DNA of 45,020 nt from Candidatus Saccharimonadota bacterium (GCA_025924835.1 JAICHO010000004.1:1-45020), one strand, 5' to 3'; positions 24,813 through 32,786 are shown, numbered from the stretch's first letter. The notes: a model not told the origin generated them from the sequence alone. Program-made: numbers and translations.

Positions 24813-24887
24813 AGGGGCATAGTACAATGGTTAGTATAAGGGTCTCCAAAACCCTAGATCGTGGTTCGATCCCACGTGCCCCTGCCA
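24813..24887 (+). tRNA. tRNA-Trp (anticodon CCA)
   Basis: Acceptor AGGGGCA pairs with TGCCCCT. Anticodon stem AGGGT/ACCCT encloses CTCCAAA with anticodon CCA. The T-arm TGGTTCGATCCCA is standard, and 3' CCA is encoded after a G discriminator. Anticodon CCA, not TCA, agrees with TGA being a stop. Confidence 0.95.
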
Positions 24888-24927
24888 TTTTTGCAACTGA
24901 GGTACAAATGTTATACGATAGGAGTCA

Positions 24928-25590
24928 ATGGCCAAGCTTCAATTAAACCATCCTACTTTGTTCTTACTTTATGGGTTTCCGGGTGCAGGCAAAACCTATT
25001 TTGCCCGGCAGTTATGTGAAGAGGTGCAAGCAGCTCATGTGCAGGGTGATCGTATACGTGGTGAGCTATTTGATCAGCCCCGATATGATCGCCAGGAAAA
25101 TGACATTGTCAATCAACTTATGGCTTATATGACGGAGGAGTTTTTGCAGGCCGGTATAAGCGTAGTTTATGATACCAACGTGATGCGAGCCGCTCACCGG
25201 CGTAACTTACGCGAGATGGCACGGCGCATGAAGGCAAAAACAGTGTTAGTCTGGTTTCAAATTGACACCGAAAGTGCGTTTGTGAGGGTGGTTAAGCGGG
25301 ATCGCCGCAAGGCTGACGATAAATACGCGGCGCCCATGGACCGCACGACGTACGAATCGTTAGTAAGCGGCATGCAGAACCCTGAAGTGACAGAAGATTA
25401 CGTAGTGGTTAGTGGTAAACGGACTTTTCAGACGCAGCGTAGCGCGATTTTGAAAAAATTGTATGATTTACGGCTACTTTATGCAGAGCAGTCAACCACC
25501 GGCATTGGCAAGCCGGCGTTAGTTAATCTCGTCCCAAGTCATTTACCAGGTCGCGTCGACCCCACACGCCGCAATATTACCATCCGATAA
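24928..25590 (+). CDS. P-loop kinase-like ATPase (AAA_33/zeta-like)
   Basis: The 220-residue protein has Walker A YGFPGAGKTYFARQL (about 15-29), a QGDRIRGELF segment and VVYDTNVMRAAHRRNLRE resembling the polynucleotide kinase/zeta-toxin/shikimate kinase-like superfamily, then an arginine-rich lid (VVKRDRRKADDKYA). It probably phosphorylates a small molecule or nucleic-acid end; the substrate is unknown. It overlaps the next gene by 1 nt and may be transcribed with tRNA-Trp, 40 nt upstream. Confidence 0.75.
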   Translation: MAKLQLNHPTLFLLYGFPGAGKTYFARQLCEEVQAAHVQGDRIRGELFDQPRYDRQENDIVNQLMAYMTEEFLQAGISVVYDTNVMRAAHRRNLREMARRMKAKTVLVWFQIDTESAFVRVVKRDRRKADDKYAAPMDRTTYESLVSGMQNPEVTEDYVVVSGKRTFQTQRSAILKKLYDLRLLYAEQSTTGIGKPALVNLVPSHLPGRVDPTRRNITIR

Positions 25591-26300
25591 TGCCTCAAAA
25601 AAAGCTTCTTATTGCTGGAATTGGCGAAGTATTGCTGCAGAAGCGCAAAGGATCACGCAGTATTCGCTTGACCGTAGGACATGAAGGGCAAGTACGCGTA
25701 AGCATGCCGCTATGGTCGCCTTATAAAGCGGGCGAAACGTTCATATTAAGCAAGACCGCCTGGATCAAAAAACAACAGTCAGTGAAACAAATCAGGCCGT
25801 TTGGAGCCCATGATCGCATTGGCAAAGCTCATCGGTTGCGCTTTATCTCTGAACAACGCAGTACTATTACCAGCCGCGTTAGTGCCACTGAAATCGTCAT
25901 AAAATTACCCCTCACGCATAGTTCTTCCGACCCAGCAGTTCAAAAAGTGTTGCGGGCAGCTGGGACACGAGCATTAAAGCAAGAGGCAAAACAACTTTTG
26001 CCACGTCGTTTGCAGGCTTTAGCTGCTCAGCATGGTTTTGAGTATCGATCCGTTTCTATTAAGCAACTTAAGACCCGTTGGGGGAGTTGTAGCTCAACCG
26101 CGGACATAGCACTTAACTGTTACTTGATGCAGCTGCCCTGGGATTTGATAGATTATGTATTGCTGCACGAACTGCTGCATACGCAGATTATGGCCCACGG
26201 CAAACCGTTTTGGGATGAACTTGGACATTATGTTAAAGATTTGCCCACCAAACGATTAGCGATGCGTTCACACCAACCGGCGCTTATTGCGGCCATTTAA
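25590..26300 (+). CDS. YgjP-like M48-type metallopeptidase
   Basis: A 236-residue protein whose C-terminal half has the YgjP/DUF45 signature: KTRWGSCSSTADIALNCYLMQLP followed by LLHELLHTQIMAHGKPFWDEL. HExxH (HELLH) plus the downstream His in AHGKPFW are the predicted zinc ligands. The N-terminal half (SIRLTVGHEGQVRVSMPLWS) is typical for the family. It is cytoplasmic; its substrate is unknown. It overlaps the P-loop kinase by 1 nt. Confidence 0.88.
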   Translation: MPQKKLLIAGIGEVLLQKRKGSRSIRLTVGHEGQVRVSMPLWSPYKAGETFILSKTAWIKKQQSVKQIRPFGAHDRIGKAHRLRFISEQRSTITSRVSATEIVIKLPLTHSSSDPAVQKVLRAAGTRALKQEAKQLLPRRLQALAAQHGFEYRSVSIKQLKTRWGSCSSTADIALNCYLMQLPWDLIDYVLLHELLHTQIMAHGKPFWDELGHYVKDLPTKRLAMRSHQPALIAAI

Positions 26301-26315
26301 GCTATAATTATCCTT

Positions 26316-27476
26316 ATGGCTAGCAATACAAACACCCATGCCACTCAAAAAGTCATGTCAACAGCCAAAAATCTTGCCAAAAATCTCAAGGCAAGCGTCG
26401 TGCCCAATGCCGAGCTGGAACGCGAACGCCTCATCAGTCTCATTAACAGCATGGCTGACGGCGTAATCGCGACGGATGAACACACCAAAATAGTATTATC
26501 TAACGGTGCCGCGCTAAATGTTCTTGACGTGAATGATACCCTAAACGGCAAACAAATTAATCATGTGTTGCAGTTAGTGGATAAGGACAACCAGCCCGTA
26601 GACATCCGCAAGATTATTTTGGATACCAAAACTCAGTTCAGCAACCGTGAATGGCGCTTAAAATATGCGGATGGCAGCACCGCCAATCTGTACATCAGCA
26701 TAGCGCCCGTCAGGCTTGGTTATGGTCAACGGGGTAGAAAGGGTTATGTTATTTTATTACGTGATATTACCCGTGAAAAGTCGCTAGAAGAAGAGCGGGA
26801 TGAATTTATTAGCGTGGTCAGTCATGAGCTGCGTACGCCAATTGCAATATCAGAGGGCAACATCAGCAATGCCCAGTTTATCGCTGATAAATCAGGTGAC
26901 ATGAAAGCCGTTAAAGAAGCGCTGAAACAGGCCCATGATCAGATTGAATTTTTGAGTGGCATGATTAATGACCTAGCCACGTTGTCGCGCGCCGAACGGG
27001 GCACACTGCAAGTAGAAATAGAGTCTATCAATGTCCACGAACTTATTCAGGATTTAGCGCACAATTACACACCGAGCGCAGAAGCTAAAAACCTGAAATT
27101 TACGACAGACGCCGATAGCCGACTGGAATTGTTGCAATCGTCCAAGTTATATGTGCGTGAAATACTCCAAAACTTCATAACAAATGCAATCAAATATACC
27201 GAAACCGGCAGCGTCATGTTGAGTGCCAGCCCCAAACCGCGTGGCGTAGAGTTTCAGGTGAGCGACACCGGAATTGGTATAAGCAAAGGCGACCAAGAAA
27301 AAATTTATGATAAATTTTTCAGATCAGAAGATTATCGTACCAGACAGAATAACGGCACTGGCTTAGGTTTATACGTGACCATGAAATTGGCACGGCTTAT
27401 CCATGCCGAGATTGATTTGCAAAGCGAACTTAACAAAGGCTCTAACTTCACAATTTTTATTCCCAACCTCCAGTAG
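26316..27476 (+). CDS. Soluble PAS-domain sensor histidine kinase
   Basis: The 386-residue protein has a PAS domain (about 40-150, LINSMADGVIATDEHTKIV) and a kinase core with H-box SVVSHELRTPIAI (phospho-accepting His near residue 169), N-box NFITNAIKYTETG, G1 SDTGIGIS and G2 NGTGLGLYVTMKLA. There are no membrane segments, so it senses a cytoplasmic signal. No response regulator gene is adjacent, making it an orphan kinase. TATAAT (26303-26308) lies 7 nt before the ATG and no Shine-Dalgarno is present, suggesting a leaderless mRNA. The 3' end overlaps the convergent GT2 gene by 20 bp. Confidence 0.93.
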   Translation: MASNTNTHATQKVMSTAKNLAKNLKASVVPNAELERERLISLINSMADGVIATDEHTKIVLSNGAALNVLDVNDTLNGKQINHVLQLVDKDNQPVDIRKIILDTKTQFSNREWRLKYADGSTANLYISIAPVRLGYGQRGRKGYVILLRDITREKSLEEERDEFISVVSHELRTPIAISEGNISNAQFIADKSGDMKAVKEALKQAHDQIEFLSGMINDLATLSRAERGTLQVEIESINVHELIQDLAHNYTPSAEAKNLKFTTDADSRLELLQSSKLYVREILQNFITNAIKYTETGSVMLSASPKPRGVEFQVSDTGIGISKGDQEKIYDKFFRSEDYRTRQNNGTGLGLYVTMKLARLIHAEIDLQSELNKGSNFTIFIPNLQ

Positions 27477-28968
27477 AAGAAGACCCCCTGTTTGTTAGGG
27501 TTGGCAACCCGGGGATAACATGCATAACAGGGATGCATATATTGCGATCCTTCCAGTCCACCCTGAAGAATTCATACTGTATCATTGAGACATAACTTAT
27601 GACCACTTCGGTAGCTACAACCAGGGGGAATGTGAATACAGCCAACAAACTATTAGCCGGATCGGTCACGCTCACTAGTAGTACGTGCGTAAGGATTAAA
27701 AAGATGACGCTACACAAAGGAATCCACAATGCCGTCACCGGCCACCAGTGGTGAGTTAACAACAAACCAAACGGCAATAACAAAAACATGCAGTTGAAAA
27801 CACCCATAAGCAAGACCCACTCTGGCCGACGGTGCAGGCGAGGATAGTGTGTCCGTACGGCGGTAGCATATTGTTCGTGAAAGTTTTTGGTGGTTTGTAC
27901 CTCAAGCTCGGCACTGCTACGAACAAAGCTATACTGGTCGGTTTTAATTAGTTCGCGCGCAAAGAAAGCTTCTGGGGTAATCGAGTGACTGACAGCAGAA
28001 AATCCCCCGAGAGCTTTTAAGTCTTGGCGACCAATCATCCAACACGTACTCAACACCGCGGGTCGATTAAATAAACGGCGGGGCCAAGCCAATTCCCACC
28101 AATATCTCATGGGCTGTATAAAAGCAGATATTGGTGAGTGTAAAAAGCGTATTGGCAATACGCTTAACATGGATTTCTTGCGTGCATATAACAGATTCAC
28201 CATGCTTCTTATCGCGAGAGGCCCAAAACGCGCGTCTACACCGCAAAACAATATAAGTTCGCCGGCTGATTCTTCGTATAGTTTTTGATAGGCTTGATTT
28301 TTGGCAAGCCAACGTTCGGCCGGTTCTTGACCGCGCACAAAACGGACACCTTCGTGCGCAAAACTCTTGATAACCTCAGCGGTTTGGCTTTGCGAGCAGT
28401 CATCCAAAACTATTATTTCCAGTTTGGGGTAATCACTGGCCAGCACCGAACGTAAGCAGCCTTGTAAATCATCAGTTTCATTGCGCGCCGGAATGGCAAC
28501 GGTAACCGTTGGTAACTCTCGATCGCTCAAAAATATTTCTGGCATTTTGAATCGCAGCTTCCTGATATTCTTGATGGTAATCAATGTTATGATCACGGCT
28601 ACAACGGCCTGGATCAGCGAAAGAATACGAATACCTGTGCGGGCAGTTACTATGATCGGTATTACAATACCTATTAAAAGCACTAGATGAATGATAAATA
28701 CCCATATAGAAGTGCGTAGTACGGCGTGTCGCAGATAAGTTTCGTTCATCCGTCCGGCCAATAGGCGTATCTGGTTGCCCAAACGATACATGGCCAAAAA
28801 TATAAGAACACCGGCCGGCAAGACATCAAGCTGCACGCTAAGACCCGCGGTTGTGACAACAATAAAACAACAAACAAGTATCGCCATGGCACGACGATAT
28901 CGCCACAGAAGTGGCAGCAATGGCACTAGAGCTTCTAAAACAAAGGCAAACAGCCATAGCGATAACAT
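27457..28968 (-). CDS. Membrane-bound GT2 family glycosyltransferase
   Basis: Of two starts I prefer the second methionine (MLSLWLFAFVLEALVPLLP, about 503 residues) because TATGAT (plus 28978-28983) lies 9 nt before it; the track start at 28989 is possible. There are about four N-terminal membrane helices, then a GT2 domain with VTVAIPARNETDDLQGCLRSV, the DDCS motif (IIVLDDCSQ), a degenerate acceptor region FCGVDARF, and three or four C-terminal helices. It resembles processive beta-glycosyltransferases, but the QxxRW motif is not clear. It likely makes a cell-surface glycan or glycolipid. Confidence 0.85.
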   Translation of the reverse strand: MLSLWLFAFVLEALVPLLPLLWRYRRAMAILVCCFIVVTTAGLSVQLDVLPAGVLIFLAMYRLGNQIRLLAGRMNETYLRHAVLRTSIWVFIIHLVLLIGIVIPIIVTARTGIRILSLIQAVVAVIITLITIKNIRKLRFKMPEIFLSDRELPTVTVAIPARNETDDLQGCLRSVLASDYPKLEIIVLDDCSQSQTAEVIKSFAHEGVRFVRGQEPAERWLAKNQAYQKLYEESAGELILFCGVDARFGPLAIRSMVNLLYARKKSMLSVLPIRFLHSPISAFIQPMRYWWELAWPRRLFNRPAVLSTCWMIGRQDLKALGGFSAVSHSITPEAFFARELIKTDQYSFVRSSAELEVQTTKNFHEQYATAVRTHYPRLHRRPEWVLLMGVFNCMFLLLPFGLLLTHHWWPVTALWIPLCSVIFLILTHVLLVSVTDPANSLLAVFTFPLVVATEVVISYVSMIQYEFFRVDWKDRNICIPVMHVIPGLPTLTNRGSSSTGGWE

Positions 28969-29007
28969 ATTGTTACTATCATAACGCATATGCTCTTGGT
29001 TTTAGAC

Positions 29008-29036
29008 TTGCTAGTTTTTATAGATTAAGGTATATT
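29008..29036 (+). promoter_or_regulatory. Candidate promoter for secE-nusG-rplK-rplA
   Basis: TTGCTA (29008-29013), a 17-bp spacer and TATATT (29031-29036). The predicted start near 29043 places the hairpin at 29048-29071 at the very 5' end of the transcript. An overlapping TTGACT/TATGGT pair (29035/29057) is a weaker alternative. Confidence 0.5.
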
Positions 29037-29047
29037 GACTTCTGACG

Positions 29048-29071
29048 ACCCTATCATATGGTAGGGTTTTT
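29048..29071 (+). terminator. Terminator-like hairpin in the secE leader (possible attenuator)
   Basis: ACCCTATC and GGTAGGGT form an eight-pair stem (one G-U) with an ATAT loop, directly followed by five T's. It sits between the promoter and the secE ribosome binding site, so it could regulate the operon by premature termination or stabilise the 5' end. No competing antiterminator was found. Confidence 0.5.
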
Positions 29072-29089
29072 AATTTGAGGAGAGACGAC

Positions 29090-29494
29090 GTGGCCGACAA
29101 TAAAGAAACGCCAAAAAAACGCCTTATAAAAAAACCGGAGTCAGTTAGGGAACGAGCCGCTAAATCAGAGACAAAAAACAAACCACGCCGCATTCAAATG
29201 GCTGGCACTACAGCCATGAGACCGCTTAAAGCCGTTGGCAGAACTGCACGCAAGGAAGTTTACTTGCCGCTGCCCGACAATAAGGCGGGCCGGTTTTTAA
29301 ATAAAAGACGTCATATAATTCCGCGTTATTTCAGACTGGCATGGCAAGAACTAAAACAGGTGGTCTGGCCGGGACGTAAAGAAACCGCCAAACTTACTGT
29401 TGCAGTTTTTATATTTGCTATTTTCTTTGGACTCATTATCAGCTTGGCAGATTATGGTCTAGACAAATTATTTAAAAACCTGATTTTGAAATAG
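29090..29494 (+). CDS. secE: Preprotein translocase subunit SecE
   Basis: I choose GTG 29090 because GAGGAGAG lies 6-7 nt before it; the track start TTG 29075 lies upstream of that site. The 134-residue protein has a long basic N-terminal region and the SecE core at the C-terminus: RLAWQELKQVVWPGRKETAKLT, then one membrane helix (VAVFIFAIFFGLIISLADYGL). SecE stabilises SecY. The basic extension of about 80 residues is longer than in single-helix SecE proteins. nusG follows after 10 nt, the usual arrangement. Confidence 0.93.
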   Translation: MADNKETPKKRLIKKPESVRERAAKSETKNKPRRIQMAGTTAMRPLKAVGRTARKEVYLPLPDNKAGRFLNKRRHIIPRYFRLAWQELKQVVWPGRKETAKLTVAVFIFAIFFGLIISLADYGLDKLFKNLILK

Positions 29495-29504
29495 GAGGTA
29501 TTTG

Positions 29505-30047
29505 ATGGTTAAACGATACGACGCTACCAAACAATGGTATGCCATCCATACATACAGCGGTTACGAAGAAAAGGTTGCTGAAAGCATACGCCAACGTAGC
29601 GAAAGTCTGGATATGAAGGACAAAATTATCCAAGTACTGGTGCCCAAAGAGAAAATGATTGAGGTTAAAAACGGTAAGCGCAAAGTTGTAGAAAAGCGTA
29701 TATTCCAGGGTTATGTATTGGTTCAGATTAAAATGACGGAAGATGCCTGGTATATCGTACGCAACACACCGTCGGTAACAGGCTTTGTGGGTAGTGGCAC
29801 CGAGCCGACACCTATAAGTACAGATGAAATTGAAAAAATCATGAAGCGCATGGGCAGGGATGAACCCAAGCACAAGATTGATTACAAAATCGGGGAGGTG
29901 GTTAGCATCACTGATGGACCGTTTAAGGGCTTTGATGGCAGCATCAACGAAGTTGACCAAACTAAGGGCAAGCTAAAAGTATTGGTCAATATGTTCGGCC
30001 GCGAAACACCGGTGGAGCTTGACAGTCTCCAGGTAAAAAGAGTATAA
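29505..30047 (+). CDS. nusG: Transcription termination/antitermination factor NusG
   Basis: Start ATG 29505 follows AGGAGG; the track's TTG is one codon upstream. The 180-residue protein has the NGN domain (KQWYAIHTYSGYEEKVAESI, PGYV-like RIFQGYVLVQIKMTEDAWYIVRNTPSVTGFVG) and a C-terminal KOW domain (VVSITDGPFKGFDGSINEVDQTKGKLKV). It binds RNA polymerase and couples it to the ribosome or Rho. Confidence 0.97.
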   Translation: MVKRYDATKQWYAIHTYSGYEEKVAESIRQRSESLDMKDKIIQVLVPKEKMIEVKNGKRKVVEKRIFQGYVLVQIKMTEDAWYIVRNTPSVTGFVGSGTEPTPISTDEIEKIMKRMGRDEPKHKIDYKIGEVVSITDGPFKGFDGSINEVDQTKGKLKVLVNMFGRETPVELDSLQVKRV

Positions 30048-30069
30048 CTTTTTTTAAGAACGGAGTTAA

Positions 30070-30375
30070 ATGATGCCGAGCATTGATGCTAGTGCTTTAA
30101 GACAAGAGCTTTATGCCGCACATAGAGGTGATATTACTCCCATTACCGTGGAGACATTCACGCAAATAGGTCAGAATGCCTTAGGTATGATGAGAGGTGG
30201 CGATGTCTACGGGGCTGTCTACTCTCTCCAAACGGCTATAATGGCCGGAAAAATGGCCGCAGTCTACCGTACTACCGGTTTCCATCCAGGATTAAGGCCG
30301 CTTGCGGTATATTTAGCCACCGATGAAGATCCGCCACTAAATCTTTTTGGATCAGTACTGTCGCACGTAGATTAG
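30070..30375 (+). CDS. Hypothetical 101-aa protein between nusG and rplK
   Basis: ATG 30070 (or 30073) follows ACGGAG. The product MMPSIDASALRQELYAAHRG is soluble and mostly helical by composition, with ALGMMRGGDVYGAVYSLQTAIMAGKM in the middle; no family is recognised. Conserved nusG-rplK neighbours are usually adjacent, so this insertion is notable. Codon use looks native. Confidence 0.6.
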   Translation: MMPSIDASALRQELYAAHRGDITPITVETFTQIGQNALGMMRGGDVYGAVYSLQTAIMAGKMAAVYRTTGFHPGLRPLAVYLATDEDPPLNLFGSVLSHVD

Positions 30376-30464
30376 ACAACAGGGGTAATTTGTAGTAGTA
30401 TTGATCAGTTACGCATGTGAGTGCCGATATGCTTCGTCGGCAAACTTCAAAGAGGAGAATACAG

Positions 30465-30893
30465 ATGGCAAATAAGCCTGTCAAAGCAAATTTAAAGATG
30501 AAAATACCGGCCGGCAAAGCTACAGCCGCACCGCCCGTGGGCAGCACGTTGGGTCAGCACGGTGTTAACATGATGGATTTTATTAATCCTTTCAACGAAC
30601 AGACCAAAGATCAAGGTAATGTGACCATAACGGCCCATATTACGATTTATCAGGACCGCACCATGGATTTTCGTTGGGTTGGCCAGCCAACTGACGATAT
30701 GATTCGCGGCAAACTAGGCATTCAGAAGGGGTCTGGCAAACCTAACAGTGAAAAAATCGCCAAAAAGCTAAGCCAAAGCGATCTAAGACAAATTGCCGAA
30801 ACAAAGGCAAAGGATACTAACACCGACGACATTGAGGCGGTCATGAAGCAAGTAGCCGGAACCGCCCGTTCTATGGGTGTTGAGGTAGGTTAG
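30465..30893 (+). CDS. rplK: 50S ribosomal protein L11
   Basis: I choose ATG 30465 (MANKPVKANLKMKIPAGKA) because AGAGGAG precedes it; the upstream start adds 16 non-homologous residues. The 142-residue length is standard. PPVGSTLGQHGVNMMDFINPFNEQT and the C-terminal rRNA-binding QIAETKAKDTNTDDIEAVMKQVAGTARSMGV region, in outline, identify L11. A hairpin TGCCGA/TCGGCA (30422-30442) lies just upstream. Confidence 0.96.
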   Translation: MANKPVKANLKMKIPAGKATAAPPVGSTLGQHGVNMMDFINPFNEQTKDQGNVTITAHITIYQDRTMDFRWVGQPTDDMIRGKLGIQKGSGKPNSEKIAKKLSQSDLRQIAETKAKDTNTDDIEAVMKQVAGTARSMGVEVG

Positions 30894-30899
30894 AAAACC

Positions 30900-31163
30900 G
30901 TGGCCCATGAGTATAATCCGTTGTCTGATGTTCGATCGCATATTATAGCCGTAAGCGAAACAATGGCTGGGTGGCAGTTTGGCATACTTTTTGCACTTGC
31001 CGCTGTATATGAGGGCGTAACCGCTGCCAAAACACAGGATATTACGCGACTGCGCAACGCAACTGTGCTAGCTAGTTTATCTTTGGCGAGTGCCCAGATT
31101 GCTGAACATGGCTGGAGACAGCTGGAAGATCCAACTAATGATGGTGTTATACCAACTGACTGA
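30900..31163 (+). CDS. Hypothetical 87-aa protein between rplK and rplA
   Basis: GTG 30900 starts 6 nt after the rplK stop. The product begins MAHEYNPLSDVRSHIIAVSE, has a weakly hydrophobic stretch AGWQFGILFALAAVYEGVTAA (about 23-43) and ends acidic. I recognise no family. Together with the 101-aa ORF it breaks the normally contiguous nusG-rplK-rplA order. Confidence 0.55.
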   Translation: MAHEYNPLSDVRSHIIAVSETMAGWQFGILFALAAVYEGVTAAKTQDITRLRNATVLASLSLASAQIAEHGWRQLEDPTNDGVIPTD

Positions 31164-31179
31164 TATAAATTAATACATT

Positions 31180-31214
31180 GTGGGACCATGTTATCAAACA
31201 TGGGCTTGGACCAC
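31180..31214 (+). promoter_or_regulatory. Putative ribosomal protein L1 binding site in the rplA leader
   Basis: The RNA folds as outer helix GTGG (31180-31183)/CCAC (31211-31214), an asymmetric internal loop GA on one side and GCTTGGA on the other, then inner helix CCATGTT/AACATGG (31186-31192/31197-31203) with an ATCA tetraloop. The 23S rRNA L1 site has the same plan: GGUGG-GA-helix ... loop with CUUGAAAUA-CCACC. The site ends just before AAAGGAG and rplA, so L1 binding could block initiation (autoregulation, as known for L1 in many bacteria and archaea). Confidence 0.7.
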
Positions 31215-31227
31215 GAAAGGAGCCAGT

Positions 31228-32250
31228 ATGGCAGAAGCAAAGAAAACAGCAACTAAAAAGGCTGTCAAGGCAAAAAAGACTGATGAAAAAGTTGAAAAGG
31301 TTAAGGCAGTAAAAGGCACGAAGGAGCAACTAGATGGGATTACTACGGAAACTAGTCAGGTATCGGTTGAAGCAAATCAAGAACCAAAAGTAGGCGACAG
31401 CGCTGCCCCTAAGGTCGCTAAGGCCGGCAAGCGCAGCGAAAAGGCACTAAAGGAAGCTGAAGAAAAACAGGCCAAAGAGGCGCGAAAAGCTCAGGCGGCA
31501 GACGCCAAAGCAGAAAGCGAAGCTAAACCTAAAGTTCAGCAAAAGCCTGCCCGCAGCAAGCTGGAACGAAAAAGTAAAGGCTTCCGTAAAGCCTCTGAAC
31601 TGATAGAAAAAAATAAGTCTTATAACATTAGCGAGGCTATGGAACTGGCTGCAAAGACAAATCCTGCAAAATTTGACGCTACCGTCGAGTTGCACATCAG
31701 ACTTGCGGTTGACCCCAGGCAGGCTGACCAGAATATTCGCGATATGGTGGTATTGCCCGCTGGTACTGGGAAGGCTATTCGCGTAGCGGTCCTGGCTGAT
31801 GCTGACGGTGTGACAGCTGCTAAAAAGGCCGGAGCTGACAGCGCCGGCAGTGACGAATTCCTGCAGGAGCTTGACAAGGGTAATCTCAATTTTGATATCC
31901 TAGTCGCTACCCCTGCATTCATGCCCAAACTTGGAAAATACGCCCGTGTTTTGGGGCCAAAAGGACTTATGCCAAACCCCAAGAGTGGCACCGTTACCAA
32001 CGACGTGGCCAAAGCGGTTACCGAAGCCAAAGCTGGTCGCGTAGAATACAGAGTTGATAGTACGGGTATTATCCATGTTGGCATTGGAAAAGTGAGTTTT
32101 GGAGGTGCCAAATTATCGCAGAACGCGCAGGCGATTTTAGCTAGTATCAAGCAGAACAAGCCAAGCAGTATTAAGGGCAACTATATACGTTCTATCTATG
32201 CCGCTAGCAGTATGGGTCCATCTATTCGCATTGCTACCAACGAAATTTAA
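31228..32250 (+). CDS. rplA: 50S ribosomal protein L1 with long N-terminal extension
   Basis: ATG 31228 (MAEAKKTATKKAVKAKKTDE) follows AAAGGAG and is preferred to the upstream track start. The protein has 340 residues versus about 230 for normal L1. The first 110 or so are Lys/Ala/Glu-rich and low complexity. The L1 fold starts near KSKGFRKASELIEKNKSYNI and includes FDATVELHIRLAVDPRQADQ, the interdomain GPKGLMPNPKSGTVTNDVAKAV and SIKGNYIRSIYAASSMGP. L1 forms the E-site stalk. L1 is missing in some CPR groups but clearly present here. Confidence 0.95.
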   Translation: MAEAKKTATKKAVKAKKTDEKVEKVKAVKGTKEQLDGITTETSQVSVEANQEPKVGDSAAPKVAKAGKRSEKALKEAEEKQAKEARKAQAADAKAESEAKPKVQQKPARSKLERKSKGFRKASELIEKNKSYNISEAMELAAKTNPAKFDATVELHIRLAVDPRQADQNIRDMVVLPAGTGKAIRVAVLADADGVTAAKKAGADSAGSDEFLQELDKGNLNFDILVATPAFMPKLGKYARVLGPKGLMPNPKSGTVTNDVAKAVTEAKAGRVEYRVDSTGIIHVGIGKVSFGGAKLSQNAQAILASIKQNKPSSIKGNYIRSIYAASSMGPSIRIATNEI

Positions 32251-32302
32251 TTTTGCTAAATAGCTATACCGCGGCGGTACGGTTTGCTATATAGTAACTG
32301 CA

Positions 32303-32743
32303 GTGACAGCGACCCGTAGCCGTAAACAAGTCAAGTCTTATGAGCGGCATCTTAAGTATGTTGAACCACCGGCTAAGGGCTGTGTATTTTGTACAATCAG
32401 CGACAAAGACCATCAGTTTATAAAGCAAACGGCATTTTTTAAAGTTATCCGCAATATTTTCCCCTATTCGGTCTGGGATAATCAGCCGGTAGAAAGTCAC
32501 CTACTGCTCATACCTAAGCTGCACACCGACACTCTGGCAGATCTGCCGTCATCTGCCGCCCAGGAATTTGTAAAACTAATAAGCGAATATGAATCCGTCG
32601 GGTATTCCGTGTATGCCCGCGCTCCCGGGTCGGCCATGAAATCCTTGATACATCAACATACACATTTGATAAAAACCAGAAATCGCAATATACGTGGTCT
32701 GTTTTATGTCCGCAAACCGTATGTACGTTTGGTAGTTAAGTAA
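32303..32743 (+). CDS. HIT-domain protein
   Basis: The 146-residue protein starts at GTG 32303; TATAGT (32290-32295) is 7 nt upstream and no Shine-Dalgarno is seen, suggesting a leaderless mRNA. It has CVFCTISDK near residue 30, NIFPYSVWDNQPVESHLLLIPKLH, and the histidine triad IHQHTHL near 117. HIT proteins hydrolyse or transfer nucleotidyl groups from substrates such as AMP conjugates or dinucleoside polyphosphates; the exact substrate is unknown. Confidence 0.85.
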   Translation: MTATRSRKQVKSYERHLKYVEPPAKGCVFCTISDKDHQFIKQTAFFKVIRNIFPYSVWDNQPVESHLLLIPKLHTDTLADLPSSAAQEFVKLISEYESVGYSVYARAPGSAMKSLIHQHTHLIKTRNRNIRGLFYVRKPYVRLVVK

Positions 32744-32752
32744 ACATGCTTT

Positions 32753-32780
32753 TTGTCTTGCGGTGTTTTTTGGTTACAAT
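32753..32780 (+). promoter_or_regulatory. Promoter for the 32787 kinase
   Basis: TTGTCT (32753-32758), a 16-bp spacer and TACAAT (32775-32780). The predicted start coincides with ATG 32787, so the message would be leaderless. This supports 32787 over the upstream GTG start of the ORF track. Confidence 0.55.
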
Positions 32781-32786
32781 GTGCTC

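Noticed and set aside
24813-24887. Possible UGA recoding as in Gracilibacteria/SR1
   Set aside because: tRNA-Trp has anticodon CCA and TGA ends several genes at the expected place (rpsE, rpsQ, tyrA), so the code looks standard.
32266-32278. TACCGCGGCGGTA palindrome downstream of rplA as terminator or operator
   Set aside because: The loop would be a single base and there is no proper T-run; significance unclear.
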